A stretch of DNA of 64,000 nucleotides from Bolinopsis microptera (GCF_026151205.1 NC_087078.1:3737675-3801674); one strand, 5' to 3'; positions 8,798 to 20,312 are shown, counted from the stretch's first letter. Notes: generated by a model from the letters alone, not told the origin. Numbers and translations are program-made.

Positions 8798-11441
8798 ATC
8801 GTGACATAATTGATGTATGTGGAGGAATCCTGAAGGAGGGACAAGAAGTGATGAAAGTTCCTGGCCAGAGGAACCATAGCATAGCAAACCGTAAGGGAAA
8901 ATGTCCAGTCGTTAATGATTTACCCTTGCTAATTTAGATTTGGTAATCATGGTTTTTTTTAATTTTGAGATGATAAAACATAAAGAGCGAAAAATTTACG
9001 ATCGTTATTTTACCGCAATAATCATTAAGGTTGATTTTCTACTCATTTCAGTGATTGCCCAGTTATCACGACTAAAAAAAGAGCTGGCACCCTGTCCAGG
9101 GCTCTTCCCAAGTCCCGTCTCCTTCTTCACCACACCACTGCAGATGCCCCTCCCTCATTCAATCTCCCTCCATGATCGCTCCACCCCCCTTCCTAACATA
9201 TCTCTTCCATTAACTTACCCTAGACTTCCTGTTATCATCAGTACATCTAGTCTATCTCCGGCCTCGTGGCTCCAAACTGAAACACGGAACACAAAGGAAG
9301 CTGCTGAAAAATATGTTCAAGATGTTCAAGATGTTCAAGACAGTAATTCATTAAGCAACTCAACGAAGACCAATATCGAGGACAACCAAGTTGGATTTCG
9401 AAGTTTGTGCCCTGGTTTGCGCTCGCGTTATGGTACGTTCACTATTGATAACATGAAAGGTCTCCACATTTTGAAATTAAGTTTTCTCCGGTTTAACTGG
9501 TTTAAATCATGAATATCAGATTATCATACTGGTGCTCATACAAATCAGGATCTCTTTGAAGAACATAAATATTCCCTAAACATTATTTGAATCTGTTTCT
9601 CATTATTGCAGGGTCCCTCTCCCCTATAAATACGACTGCGTCCTCCTCCACAGCAACCACTGTTCTCTCTGACCAGACACCGGTATTTCTCACCACCCCA
9701 ACTGCAACCACAACTCTAAAGACCTCTTCAGGAACCGCTGTGGCGCCTCTAGCGACGGCCCCTCTGGGAACCATTGTGGCGCCTCTAGCGACAGCCCCTC
9801 TGGGAACCATTGTGGCGCCTCTAGCGACGGCCCCTCTGGAAACCATTGTGGCGCCTCTAGCGACGGCCCCTCTGGAAACCATTGTGGCGCCTCTAGCGAC
9901 GGCCCCTCTGGGAACCACTACAACAACACCCCAACAAGGAGCCACTCCTCACATTAACAAGATGATTGGTAGAACTCTGATAAGTAGTAACTCAGTCTGG
10001 TCACCCTATTTGAAAGAGAAGGAGACTAGGCATATTACAAAATCATGGGATGTTAGAATGACAGAAGGTAAGTAAGTTAGAACTAGGAAGTTATATAGTA
10101 TGAGCCTGGGATTCTAATGGTGAACCTGCAATTATTCAAGCTGTACACGTGACAAGTTACACGTGACAAGGTACACGTGACAAAATACACGTGACAAGGT
10201 ACACGTGACAAGGTACACGTGACAAGGTACACGTGACAAGGTACACGTGACAAGGTACACGTGACAAAATACACGTGACAAGGTACACGTGACAAGGTAC
10301 ACGTGACAAAATACACGTGACAAAATACACGTGACAAAATACACGTGACATTGATAACGGTGCTCCTGGCTCCAGTGCATGCATGTGTCACTGAGGATCA
10401 GGATATGCTGGATCTGTTTGTTGCCTCTTGACCTTCATCGCCCGGTATTTTCAGAATATCGTCCAAAATCAGAATCTCCTAGATACAACTACAATCTAAA
10501 AGACGAGAAATCGTTTGAGTGCAAATACTGCGACTACCAAGCTAAGCAGTACAATCAGTTAGGAGAAACAATAAGGGCTGGACACTATAGTTATAAATCA
10601 TAATTTACATGCCCCTGAATCCTTGAAGAAGACAAAACATTTGAAATAAGTGGTTATAATAACGCTTTAATCATTTAAATTGGTTACCTTATTTTCAATG
10701 TACAAACTGTGGTACCCCAGCTCGCCACTGTAGTATATTATTATTGGTAACATGTAACCATAGTAACATGTAACCAATAACCATGGTAACGATTAACCCC
10801 AGCTCGCCACTGGAAGACACACAGTGGAGAAAGACCCTACCAGTGCGGTATGTGCGACTATAGTGCGGCTCTTAAACACAATCTGGTTCAACATATGTGG
10901 AGCATACTGCCCGGAAGAAATACCAGGTTATTAAGCTGTTATTAATATTAGTTGACTTATTGATTGTAGGAAGTAGGAACATTGCTATATTTTACCACAA
11001 ACTGTAACTACTATTACTGACATCTTGATTCAAGAATTAGAAGTGATTATAACTGATTAACGCGGCTGGTGATGCACATTTCAGAAATCATGATAACTTC
11101 TTTGTCTGTTGATCGAAAGAACGAATTCACTTTTAATTTATTAACCGACTCATTATACCTCTCCTCCTACTGAACTACTTAAAAATTAGACAATTAACCG
11201 CTTATTTAATTAGAAACTAATTATTTAATTAGAAACCAATTAACAGTAACCACGGTGACCACCCCAGTGCTCAGAATGCGACTACTCCGCGACAAGACGA
11301 GACTACCTAGCAGCACACCGGACCCAGCACACCGGCTACAAGCCCTTCACTTGTCCACACTGCAGCTGGGAGACTGGACTGAAGAGCAATATGACACAGC
11401 ACATGAAACGGAAACACTCTGCTAAATCTGATGATGTGTGA
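8798..11441 (+). CDS. C2H2 zinc-finger protein (5' end missing)
   Basis: Exons 8798-8890, 9052-9432, 9612-10067 and 10455-about 10562, then 10803-10926 and 11268-11441. The first four join by GT-AG sites in phase. The N-terminal part is Ser/Thr/Pro-rich and holds five copies of a 12-residue repeat (APLATAPLGTIV). Fingers follow: FECKYCDYQAKQYNQL... completed by ..HWKTH in the next exon, then SGERPY-QCGMCDYSAALKHNLVQH, CSECDYSATRRDYLAAHRTQH, and CPHCSWETGLKSNMTQHMKRKH, ending KSDDV-TGA. SGERPY matches the TGEKPY-type interfinger linker. A nuclear DNA-binding role is inferred from the family. Odd: the two junctions between finger exons cannot be joined in frame with GT-AG; see findings. The second finger also lacks a clear final His. 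Confidence 0.8.
9745..9915. repeat. 36-bp in-frame coding repeat
   Basis: Nearly five copies of a GC-rich 36-bp unit (12 codons) inside the third zinc-finger-gene exon, so copy-number changes would not shift frame. The opposite strand is also open through it (MVPRGAVARGAT), an artefact of the repeat. Confidence 0.95.
10144..10350. repeat. 14-bp minisatellite with CACGTG in each unit
   Basis: About 15 copies of TACACGTGACAAGG or TACACGTGACAAAA in an intron of the zinc-finger gene. Each unit contains a palindromic E-box CACGTG. Confidence 0.95.
10715..10818. repeat. Duplicated acceptor region (16-17 bp direct repeat)
   Basis: ACCCCAGCTCGCCACTG occurs at about 10714 and again at 10796, 82 bp apart, enclosing short GTAACATGTAACCA repeats. 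The second copy contains the acceptor and start of the fifth zinc-finger exon. Confidence 0.7.
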
Positions 11442-13369
11442 TTTTAGTTCCACTTTATGTGTGTGGCCACGTGTTTGATCACGCGCCACGTGTTTGATGG
11501 TTATCACGTGCCGGAAAGATCACGGGATACAATGATCATATTCAGTTATATCCAGCATTGGTGGACTAAAAGTGGAACATGTTAAATCATTTTATTAGTA
11601 AATAATTATTGATTTAAATTTAATGTCAGCCTTTTGTGTTTACTTATTTCGTGTTTAACATTTGATTTAAGGGTTATTGTTTAAGACCTCTTGATTATAA
11701 TACATCATGACTTTATGAATGATTTGTATCGATATTCTCCGTTAAATCGATCATAATGTTAAGTTAGTAAGTTAATGGAAATCTTTAGTATTAGACTTTA
11801 GTATTATACTATTAGTATTACTGAGTTACTGATTAATCACAGATTTTTTAGTTAGTTACATTTTTTATTCTTTATAGGTATTATAATTATATTTTTTTTG
11901 GGTAATCTTGTTTTAGACCTGTTGGAACTTCAGAATTTTTATTATTTTACTTTGTATTTAAATAGGTGAATTTTTGATAAGTTCAGCAATATGAGTTCAT
12001 TTATTTTGACTTACGAAATTTTAGAAACCCATGGTAGTAAACTTAATTTTGCGAAAAACTTATAAAAAGTAAAGCTTCCAAAAGTCTGATCTCAAAGTGG
12101 CCCTGAAAGTTTACACAATATAAGCAACATAATGCGTGGGTTAAATCTGAAAGTAAAACCTAATTGATTTGATTAATTGATTTAATCAATTGATTTGATT
12201 AATTGATTTAATTGATTGAATTATTTAATTGATTAATTACTCTCGTGTCTCGTAGCTCATTTCAATATTTCTTATCATATTGGCTAAGGAATTTTTATGT
12301 TATAAAACCTCATAAACCCTAGCGATTTTGCAAATTATTAATGAACTTAGAACTAACAGTTTTCTTCTGATTATGATTTAAAGTTTAAAAAGTAAGTAAA
12401 ATTTAGTCACTGGAGGAGCAAAGTGCAAAGAAACTGCCACAAACGTACACTGGTACTAACTGCTACAAACTAGCACTAACTGCTACAAACTGGCACTAAT
12501 TTTGGATTTCCAACTATATAATTGCATTGTTACCGTAACTTTGAATGAGTGGATGCGGTGGAATAATATACATCTCCCTCTATATACTTATATAGTAGAC
12601 ATTACATAATATGATGCCGTTGATGGTTGATGCGATATGCACCGATCATTATATAATAGAAGATATGGACTTCTTATAAGATATCTGTGTTAAATCTGAA
12701 ATATAATCTGTAAATGAAACCAAAACAGTAGTAGTTATAATTATTTGACGATGTCAATTCATCGCAGCTCGGCGCGGCATGAGTAACGCATCTCGCCGAT
12801 CTAGCGAGAAGCATAATTGAGTGCGCGGCGCGGCACAGTAACGCATCATGCCGACAGTAAGCCGCGCGTGCCGACTGGTAGGATGGTTTTTAGCGCTAAT
12901 TTCGCGGGCCAGCACAAAATTCTTGAAACAAATGCGTATTGCAAGTAACCTTCCCTTGGTCTAATTTTAACAAAAATTGGTAAGCTTACTAATATACTTA
13001 CAAGGAAAGTGTCCGAAAAATTTAAAGCATATCCAACCATTACACATTATGTTACAGCTAAAAGCAGCGTATTTTTTCCATTTCCCCCATTTTGATCACT
13101 ATATTAACTAGAACTCCAATATCCACCAAATTTTTCGGACAGTTGTAAAAGCCCTAAGCTATTGGAAGGTCTTCATCAATTTTCAGAATGATCTCATTCA
13201 AGGAACCGAAGATATGACAGGATAATACGACAAAAATCAATGAATTTCGTCAAATTACGCAACTTTTACACCTACTTTTGCTCCAAAATCCGCGCACCAT
13301 CAAAAATTAATTTTTTGATGGATGAAAATATTGTACACATCCAATCATTGATGATCTTAAAATGAAATA
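11442..13369. other. Non-coding; 3' flank, dispersed repeat, GC-rich patch
   Basis: No exon supported. The 3' flank of the zinc-finger gene has three CACGTG sites at about 11465-11506. A dispersed repeat (separate entry) covers 11958-12600. At about 12765-12880 a GC-rich patch of CGCGGC-type repeats stands out from the AT-rich surroundings. Confidence 0.5.
11958..12600. repeat. Dispersed repeat, uninterrupted copy A
   Basis: The left part (11958-12161) matches 15142-15346, and the right part (about 12296-12600) matches about 16911-17109, with about 90% identity by eye. Between them is only AATTGATTTGATT-type low-complexity DNA and a short unique stretch. No TIR or long ORF seen; element class unknown. 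Confidence 0.75.
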
Positions 13370-14083
13370 TTAACTGAAAATATTAATTGTTAACATACCT
13401 GCACCAAATGTCATTATTTCTTTCATGTGAATGCATGCTTTGACGGCGTAGCTGCCAGGGTCATGTCTCACCGTCAGCTTCACTTCATTGCCACACTTCA
13501 GATGACAAGGAATTCTATACGTTTGGCCCTCTATAGTCAAAACAGAACTGATTTCGAGAACTCCGCAGAGATTCTCAATTCCTGTATCTGTGTTGACTAC
13601 AAATACTTTCGTATCTTGCATACGAGTAGCACTAGCACTCAAGGTGAGATGACCCTAGATAATCACCACTCCAAAGAAGCAGAAGACTTCATCAAACTCA
13701 TTTGAACCAAAAATCAGTGTTCCATCCACACTGAGTGTGAGATTTTGTTTCCAGATCACCGTCAGTAGCATGCTCTGCCTTATTTGCATTGAAAGTGCTG
13801 CTTTGGGAAACTGATGCAGGTTCAACTTTCCCTGAAACATTTTAGAGTGTTAACTTGCGCTATAAAGGACTTTTATCTTAGGGAGCAGTTGTTAAATTCA
13901 GGATTATATTACCACTTCTATAACGAATCCTTCAGTGAAACGTATCAACAGTGAAATAATATAAGGTTCTCTCAAACGTTTACCTGCGATAGTAACATCA
14001 TTTTCCACCATCAAGATAATCAGAAGATGAAGGAGGATGTTCCGATTTGTCCCCATTATAGGTCGAATAATTCGATTGAACAT
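13370..14083 (-). pseudogene. F-type lectin (F5/8C fucolectin-like), disrupted
   Basis: Exon 1 (13984-14083) encodes a hydrophobic signal peptide: MGTNRNILLHLLIILM after an upstream Met, ending ACTATCGCAG/gtaaacg. Exon 2 starts at 13831 in matching phase and reads GKVEPASVSQSSTFNANKAE, then a DGD and a KSHTQCGW segment, which is the start of a fucolectin-type domain (SQSST...A.DG....SHT...WW). This frame stops at TGA 13698-13700. The adjacent frame carries the expected next part (FDEVFCFFGVVII), stops at TAG 13655-13657, and continues in the same frame as LTLSASATRMQDTKVFVVN ... KACIHMKEIMTFG, matching the domain's C-terminal half. So one frameshift and one in-frame stop break it; the Arg-containing loop that binds fucose falls at the TAG. 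Either a pseudogene or sequence error. Family members are secreted carbohydrate-binding proteins. Confidence 0.62.
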
Positions 14084-15403
14084 CAAGGATGTTCAGAAGC
14101 ATGCAAAATAAAACGTAGATAGGTTGTATTATGCCCGCCTACAACTAGAGCACCCTCTTCCCTGACCAAGTGACCACGTGACCAAGTGACCACGTGACCA
14201 ATTGTAACCTATGCTACCTGGGTCACGTGACCAAGTGTAACCAATGTTACGTGGGTCACGTGTTAAGCCCAATTTAACTCTTTAAAGACAGTCTTGAGCA
14301 TTGAGCTATCCTTAGTAAGGTCTATTGTCGATTAGATGAATAATGCAATAGAAACTAGGTTAGTCGCTGGGTTAGCCGTCCGACAGTCTTATAGAACTGT
14401 AAAGTTCCGTAAGACCGTTTGACGATAAACTACCTATTTCAATTTGGGGCATCTCTTTATTCATTAGGTAGCTTGCGGAAGCCGGGGGATCGCGGTCTTT
14501 AGCCTTGACAAAATGACTTTTTACTGCATCATGACTTATACTGCAAGCATGATACTGCCTACCGCATAAGTAAGGCAGCCGTAGAGAGCGCATAATCGAC
14601 ACGAATCTACACACCAAAAGACAGTACTGTATAATGGAAAATAACTCTTTTTTTGCACGAGTTAATATGGAGAAGAGGTATGGAATCACTTGATCTGATA
14701 CTGAGGATATCAAACTTTACTGTATGATACTGTATATCGTAGACTCAACTCGAATCTTCCCTCACCACTGCTTTCGTCTCCCTAGTGCTGACTGTTTTAG
14801 CTGCAGTGGTCTGATCTTCTAGGTCAGCTTATTACAAGACGTGCGAGTAGCTCGTTGTTTAGGGGTCGTACACATATTATTACGTTATCACTTTTTGAAT
14901 TTTTACCCCCCCCCCCCCCGACCCCTCTGTAATCAGTTTTACACATAGCTATTGTGCCAAAATTACACTAGCGTTATCATTTGAAAACCCCCCCCCCCTC
15001 CTATTGTATTTAGGTACGTACGTACGAACGTTTTGGAATTTGGTACGTTTTGGTGAGTTTGGCAGGGCATGCTCAGGACAACTGCATCGAGTGTTTCCTC
15101 CTCCAGCTCAGCATTGAGTTATCGTTTGTTGGAGTGGTGGATTAAATAGGTGAATTTATAATAAGTTCAGCAATATGTGTTCATTTATTTTGACATACGA
15201 AATTTTAGAAACTCGTGGTAGTAAACTTAATTGTGCGAAAAACTTGTAAACAGTAAAGCTTCCAAAAATCTGATTTCAAATTGGTACCTGAAAGTTTACA
15301 CAATATATGCAATAAAATGCGTGGGTTAAATCTGAAAGTAAAACCTTGGCCCACTACACTTTTAACACTAGCTTATTTATTGTCTATTTCTCTTTGTTTC
15401 CAG
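14084..15403. other. Non-coding: E-box cluster, poly-C, repeat copy B left half
   Basis: 14165-14272 holds repeated GACCACGTGACCAA and GGTCACGTG motifs. A 113-codon minus-strand open frame (14372-14713) has no recognisable content. Poly-C runs lie at about 14906-14919 and 14989-14998, and a TACGTACGTACG run follows. The left half of the dispersed repeat is at 15142-15346. Confidence 0.5.
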
Positions 15404-17109
15404 TAACCACCTGCATTTTAACTCGACATGGATTGGAATATGCCCATAAAAAGGTTGTTCCCTCCTCTCAACCTGCCATTCAGACACAACTTTCTGTGTG
15501 GACAGATATACCCACCGGTACGTTAAATGTCAGCTTACTAACCGTGCACTAGATTTAGTGTATACCTAAAAGTAATAATATTAAATCTGTGCTGGGCTGG
15601 TTCTCATAAATCCAAACTAAATCCAAATAATTGTGAGTCAATGCTTGTCTGTCGTTGTGTTAGGAGCTTTGAATATGCTTTACTCTAATATAAATAGTGG
15701 AAAAGGTTAACTTTAGTCGAGGTTTCAAGTCTCTAGTAAACTAGTGATATGACGCTTCATATTAACAGTTGATAGACGGCAACGAGATACACAGAACATC
15801 AAACTACGAGCTGAGAGATGACGATGTTATTTTGGTAACCTATCCTAAGTCAGGTTAGCAACCTGTTTGGAGCCATCTACTTAGGACGTCCGCCAAAATC
15901 CCAGATTTTCAGACCACCCCCGGACCCCCTCCCCCTGTCCGGGTGTGTCCGAATTTTCAAAACCATCTCCCCCCAACTCAATTATTCATTGTTAATAAAA
16001 TTCAAAGAGTTGAAATAAAATTTAAAAATTTAAAATAAATGGGACTTTTTTGTTAATTCTGCCAAAATTCCGGACTTCCAGATTTTTAGAAACCACACCC
16101 TCTCCCTGTCCGGATTTTTCGGAAATTACAAAACCGACCTCTTCCTATTTGCTGGACGTCCTAACTCCTAAGTAGTTGGCCCCTTTGGTTATTTTTATTT
16201 ATTATTTAAATTTTCAATGGCCTTCCTTAAATTACCTCACAAAAATCATTTCCAGTCGAACACCATCAACCAGATAATATTAATAATTTGTAACTAATTA
16301 ATACTTAGTTATTAATTAACTTATAAACAGGGACTCTATGGGTACAGCAAATACTGAAATGTTTATACGAGAAGAACGGTGTGAACAAGGACAGCAGGAT
16401 TTCACTCAGAAACAACCTTTCCCAGGCAGTGCCCTGGATTGAGCTGTTAGATATTGAGGTACTGTAAACAGTTACTTAACCTCCATATATAATGAAGGCA
16501 CAGTTTTTAACCTCGATATGATTGAGGCACAAAAACTTGTGTGATAGTTACTAGCACAAGTCACTTTATCGTGGGTTTTTTCCTTCCGCATATTTGAAAT
16601 GTTTGAAATTTAATGCAAGCGCTATCATATAATGCACCTGCTTTGTCATTTATGATGAAATCTATTGATCCCTTGTTTAAACAGGAATTTAACGCTATGA
16701 CATCGCCCCGAGTTATGACAACACACGAAACATACAATAACTTAGCCTGGAGACCCGGTACTAAGACTAAGTACATCTACCTAACCAGAAACCCTAAAGA
16801 TGTTCTGGTCTCTTACTTTCATCACATGTCCGGCTATAGGTACTCATTCAATTAATTGTTTGATTTAATTAATTGATTTATTTGATTGATTTGATTGATT
16901 AATTGATTTAATGTTATAAAAGTTAAAACCTCATAAACCAGCGATTTTGCAAATTTTTAATGAACTAACAGTTTTCTTCTGATTGTGATTTAAAGTTTAA
17001 AATGTAAGTAAAAGTTAGTTTAATTTCGGATTTCCAACTAATTGTTACCGTATCTTTGAATACGTGGATGTGGTGGAATAATATACATCTCCCTCTATAT
17101 CATTATATA
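15142..17109. mobile_element. Dispersed repeat copy B carrying sulfotransferase exons
   Basis: 15142-15346 matches the left half of copy A and about 16850-17109 matches its right half. In copy A these halves lie about 130 bp apart; here about 1.5 kb of sulfotransferase exons and introns separates them. The right border coincides with the insertion of the TA-flanked TIR element at 17110. Whether the repeat captured the gene piece or two repeat copies flank it by chance cannot be settled from this window. Confidence 0.55.
15404..16839 (+). CDS. Sulfotransferase (Sulfotransfer_1), partial gene
   Basis: Exons 15404-15517, 15776-15853, 16331-16458 and 16685-16839 join in phase. The product reads ...VWTDIPTDGNEIHRTSNY, RDDDVILVTYPKSGTLWVQQ, then SPRVMTTHE and YIYLTRNPKDVLVSYFHH. 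YPKSGTxW is the 5'-phosphosulfate-binding loop and RNPKDVLVSY the 3'-phosphate-binding segment for PAPS, so this is a sulfotransferase that moves sulfate from PAPS to a hydroxyl or amine acceptor; TTHE supplies the catalytic-His region. Missing are the N-terminal start and the C-terminal part (the G-x-x-G-x-W/K-N region). The last exon ends with GT but the dispersed repeat begins about 10 bp later and no further exon was found. No stop or frameshift in the four exons. Most likely a gene fragment, unless remaining exons lie far downstream. Confidence 0.85.
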
Positions 17110-17936
17110 CCTTATCGGACCTTATTTGGACGGACATTACTTGAACGCTGGAGGCCCTAGCGTTCGCGTTGATGTCCGTTCAAATAAAGTCCGTTCAATT
17201 AATGTCCGTCCAAGGTAAAGTCCGTTGAATTTTTTTCAAAAATTTTTCCATTTCGAACTTTTTGTCCAGAATATGACAACTTTTTAATTTCAGTCAATTT
17301 CAATTGCTATCATTAGATTAAACTATATCGTTGAATCAATAAAAACAAGGTATCATAAAATTTTAACAATCTGAATTGTAAATATCACATTATTGCATGA
17401 TCACTATCTTGAAGTTGATCTTCGGCTTCTTCTACCTCATTTTGTCTTACAACTGGTTGTCTGTCCAACTCGTAGTCGTACCGGGCAATAAACGATCCCA
17501 ACTGCTCTACTAGAGAGATACTTGAATGCCTAAAGTACAGCTTAAGCTTTATCTCTAGCTCCCCACTTGGTATAGGCGACCTTCGGTGGCTTATGTCAGC
17601 TACCATACCTTCTACCATACCACCCATCTCGATAAAGTAGAAGACAAACCGGGATATCTCCCTGCACGAAAACCCATTTGATGAAGATGATATGTGATAT
17701 TAGATAATGATCATGTACACATATTTTAACATTTTTACTTATTATAGACTGCTTTTCTTGCTTAGTGTATGAAAAATGGATTTAAAAATAATTTGCTAAA
17801 ATTAATAAAACGTCAGAAAAAAAGTTGAAAAAATTCGGATTTTTGATGGTTTTGATTGCCTTTTAGCGTTCATATTAATGTCCGTTCATAATTATGTCCG
17901 TTCAAGTAATGTCCGTCCAAATAAGGTCCGATAAGG
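17110..17936. mobile_element. TA-flanked TIR DNA element, copy 2
   Basis: Same TIR as the element at 7916-8753 (CCTTATCGGACC...), TA on both sides, about 830 bp and close in sequence. It keeps repeated GTCCGTTCAA motifs near both ends and a shortened minus-strand open frame at 17385-17627. Confidence 0.87.
17385..17627 (-). CDS. Open frame in TIR element copy 2
   Basis: 80 codons, nearly matching the C-terminal 75 residues of the frame at 8214-8564. A few residues are missing near VADISHRRSP compared with copy 1, where VAYIRLSHRRSP is read; the frame is kept. Function unknown. Confidence 0.4.
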   Translation of the reverse strand: MGGMVEGMVADISHRRSPIPSGELEIKLKLYFRHSSISLVEQLGSFIARYDYELDRQPVVRQNEVEEAEDQLQDSDHAIM

Positions 17937-20196
17937 TACGCCTTTAATAATAAAGATTTTTCATTCGAATTTGAAAAATTTGGACCTCGCTGATAGGTGA
18001 CCTGGTGACTCTAGCGCTGCATGGAATGGCACTATTGTACTTGTAGCACTTTCTTAGTCATGATAATAACGTTCGACTTATCTCGTGCGGAAGATTTAGT
18101 CAACTATGTGAGGGGGGGGGGGGGGGGGGGGGGTTATGTGGTAAAAATTACTTGGTCAGTGAATCTTCGAGGAACTCATGCTCAACATTTCATTGAGCTT
18201 AAAAATTATGGTATAATGGCAGAGGCTGCAGTACCACAACCGTCGAAGATGTTAGCCAATAATCACTGAGCCCCCCCCCCCCCCCCTCTCTCTCTCTCGG
18301 AGCGTTTGCTAAGTTACCCCCCCCCCCTCTCGGAGCGTTTGCTAAGTGACCCCCTCTTTCATACCAACAACAATACAGTGTGTAGTACATACACGCCTCA
18401 CACAAAATAGTTTCGCTGTAGCTCTTGGTTCAGCTAATTAGTGCTGTTAACCTCACGTAATTGGAATTATTCTCGTCAAATGTTTTGACTGAGCTTATAT
18501 TTCCTTTAGGTTCATGTTGAATACAGCGTTACTGTATTGTTACCTGTAATGATACCAGTTACCTGTTGAGTTGAGTCATTTAACACGTTTTGTTTACTGT
18601 CGCATTCTTGAGAGCATGACCATTGTACACTAAATCAATTTGAGATGCCTGACATTGTTTAGCGGCTAATTGTTGATTGTAATGTAGCTGCTCCTCGCAA
18701 GCACCGAACATACTGGCAAATTGTACAATTTCTAATCCTACACAAGAACATATGTTTTGTTAAACGTCGATGATAAATATATTTTTTCCCGATCCATGAC
18801 TCAAAGTGCCGAAGGCACAAAAGAGTCAAGGACAAGGGTTAGCGAACGAGGTTTTTTTTGTATATGGTAGCTTTGCGACCGTACCTGCGAGCGACCGTAC
18901 CTGCCTGCACACACTGTAATCGCCCACGTGACTACCTGCGCAAAGTTATTTTGCGGAATAATCCGAATTAGCTAATTGTTGGCGCGCGGCGCTGAACTGA
19001 CCAAGTACATTGTTAATTTCACCATGTACATATCCCACTAGGCACTAATTGATAGCATACTATTATTATTTTGAGTTACTTATACTATTTTGCACACATC
19101 CGTGTCGGGTGTCAGGTTGCATAAACAATAAGCATATGGTTTTTTAAAATATACACGATTTTCAAATTCAATATGGAATTAGATTAACTTGGTGGCGCTC
19201 GGCCTGTCACTTCGCCATATCTGCATACTTATAAACAGTAAAAACTGGGGTCCCCAGGTTGTATAGAAAATGATAAAATACGCCATCACGGATCGGGAAA
19301 TTGAGCGGCCATGCACAAAAAAAGCGGCCGCATTTCTTGTTTATTTTATATATTTTCAGTAAAATTTAATGAAGTGTTACTGAACGTTTTGTCATCAGGG
19401 AGCTAGAAAGAAATGAGCTTATCATTATAATAAGTGATTTATAAGTGGTTGATACACTGTACTCCACACCGTCCGTATCAGTGGTATAGGTGGAGTATAC
19501 GTGGTAACAATAAGCTGTAAAGCTGACTCAGACTGAAGTAATGTATCCTGGCAATTATCACGTATTCTAGTTCCTAGGCAACCCGTATCTTATATCAACC
19601 CGCTAATATTTCTCTTTGTGTTACTTTCATTTCGCTGTACTCAGTATTGTTTGTGTTAGCTTACCTCTATCTCGCTGTGTCAACAGCTTGTATACTAGTA
19701 TTTAGGGTGTTAACTTTAACTGAACCTTAGTGTTCAAATAGTATAGAAGCTTGTAATTGGTGCGGTCATTTGATCACATATTTACGTTCATAATTGAAAT
19801 ATTTGTTTGATCATATTAGGTCGATTGGTTCGTGCTTCTTAACATGCAACAAATATTATACTCCATTTGTCCATCTTATTGTGTTCTTGCTTCGTTTCAT
19901 TCACCACAATACCATAACACACTACAGTACATTGGCAAAGCTTTACAAGTAGAGAGAGGGTAGGTAGCTTCTAAAAAGCTAACTAACATACTAGAGTTTA
20001 ATTAATTAATTAATTAACATACTATATTAGTCAAACTAAAGAATTACAGTGAAGACATGACAAACCTGAAGTTGACAAAGTTTTCAATGCACATCTTGTT
20101 TCAATACATAACACTAGTTTTGTTATACTGAGACTGCTGACATTTTATACAAAACACGTCTCCGAACTGTTACAGTATTGTATTGAGCAGACCGAG
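17937..20196. other. Non-coding; G22 and C16 tracts, possible MITE
   Basis: 22 G at 18112-18133 and 16 C at 18271-18286, followed by a twofold GGAGCGTTTGCTAAGT repeat. A possible short TIR element spans 18786-19300. No exon supported. The C-terminal exons of the sulfotransferase were looked for here and not seen. Confidence 0.5.
18786..19300. mobile_element. Possible small TIR element
   Basis: TTTCCCGATCCATGA at the left is matched by its near inverse (TCACGGATCGGGAAA) at the right, 515 bp overall. Just inside the left end is a hairpin GACTC..GTGCC-GAA-GGCAC..GAGTC. No clear target-site duplication. Confidence 0.35.
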
Positions 20197-20312
20197 TACA
20201 AGGCGGCCAGTACAGCGGCCAGTACAGCGGCCAGTACAGCGGCCAGTACAGCGGCCAGTACAGCGGCCAGTACAGCGGCCAGTACAGCGGCCAGTACAGC
20301 GGCCAGTACTCC
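20197..20312. repeat. 12-bp minisatellite (CAGCGGCCAGTA)n
   Basis: About nine perfect copies of a GC-rich 12-bp unit in AT-rich DNA. Both strands read open (VQRP and YWPL repeats) only because the unit is a multiple of three. Confidence 0.95.

Noticed and set aside
9583-9945. Minus-strand 120-residue frame (repeated VARGATMVPRG)
   Set aside because: Shadow of the 36-bp in-frame repeat in the zinc-finger exon, which has splice sites in phase on the plus strand.
10083-10391. Three overlapping minus-strand frames with CHVYLVTC repeats
   Set aside because: All come from the 14-bp minisatellite, which is open in all three frames; Cys/His content is accidental.
14372-14713. 113-codon minus-strand gene
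   Set aside because: No recognisable motif, no support from splice sites or a copy elsewhere; length alone is not convincing.
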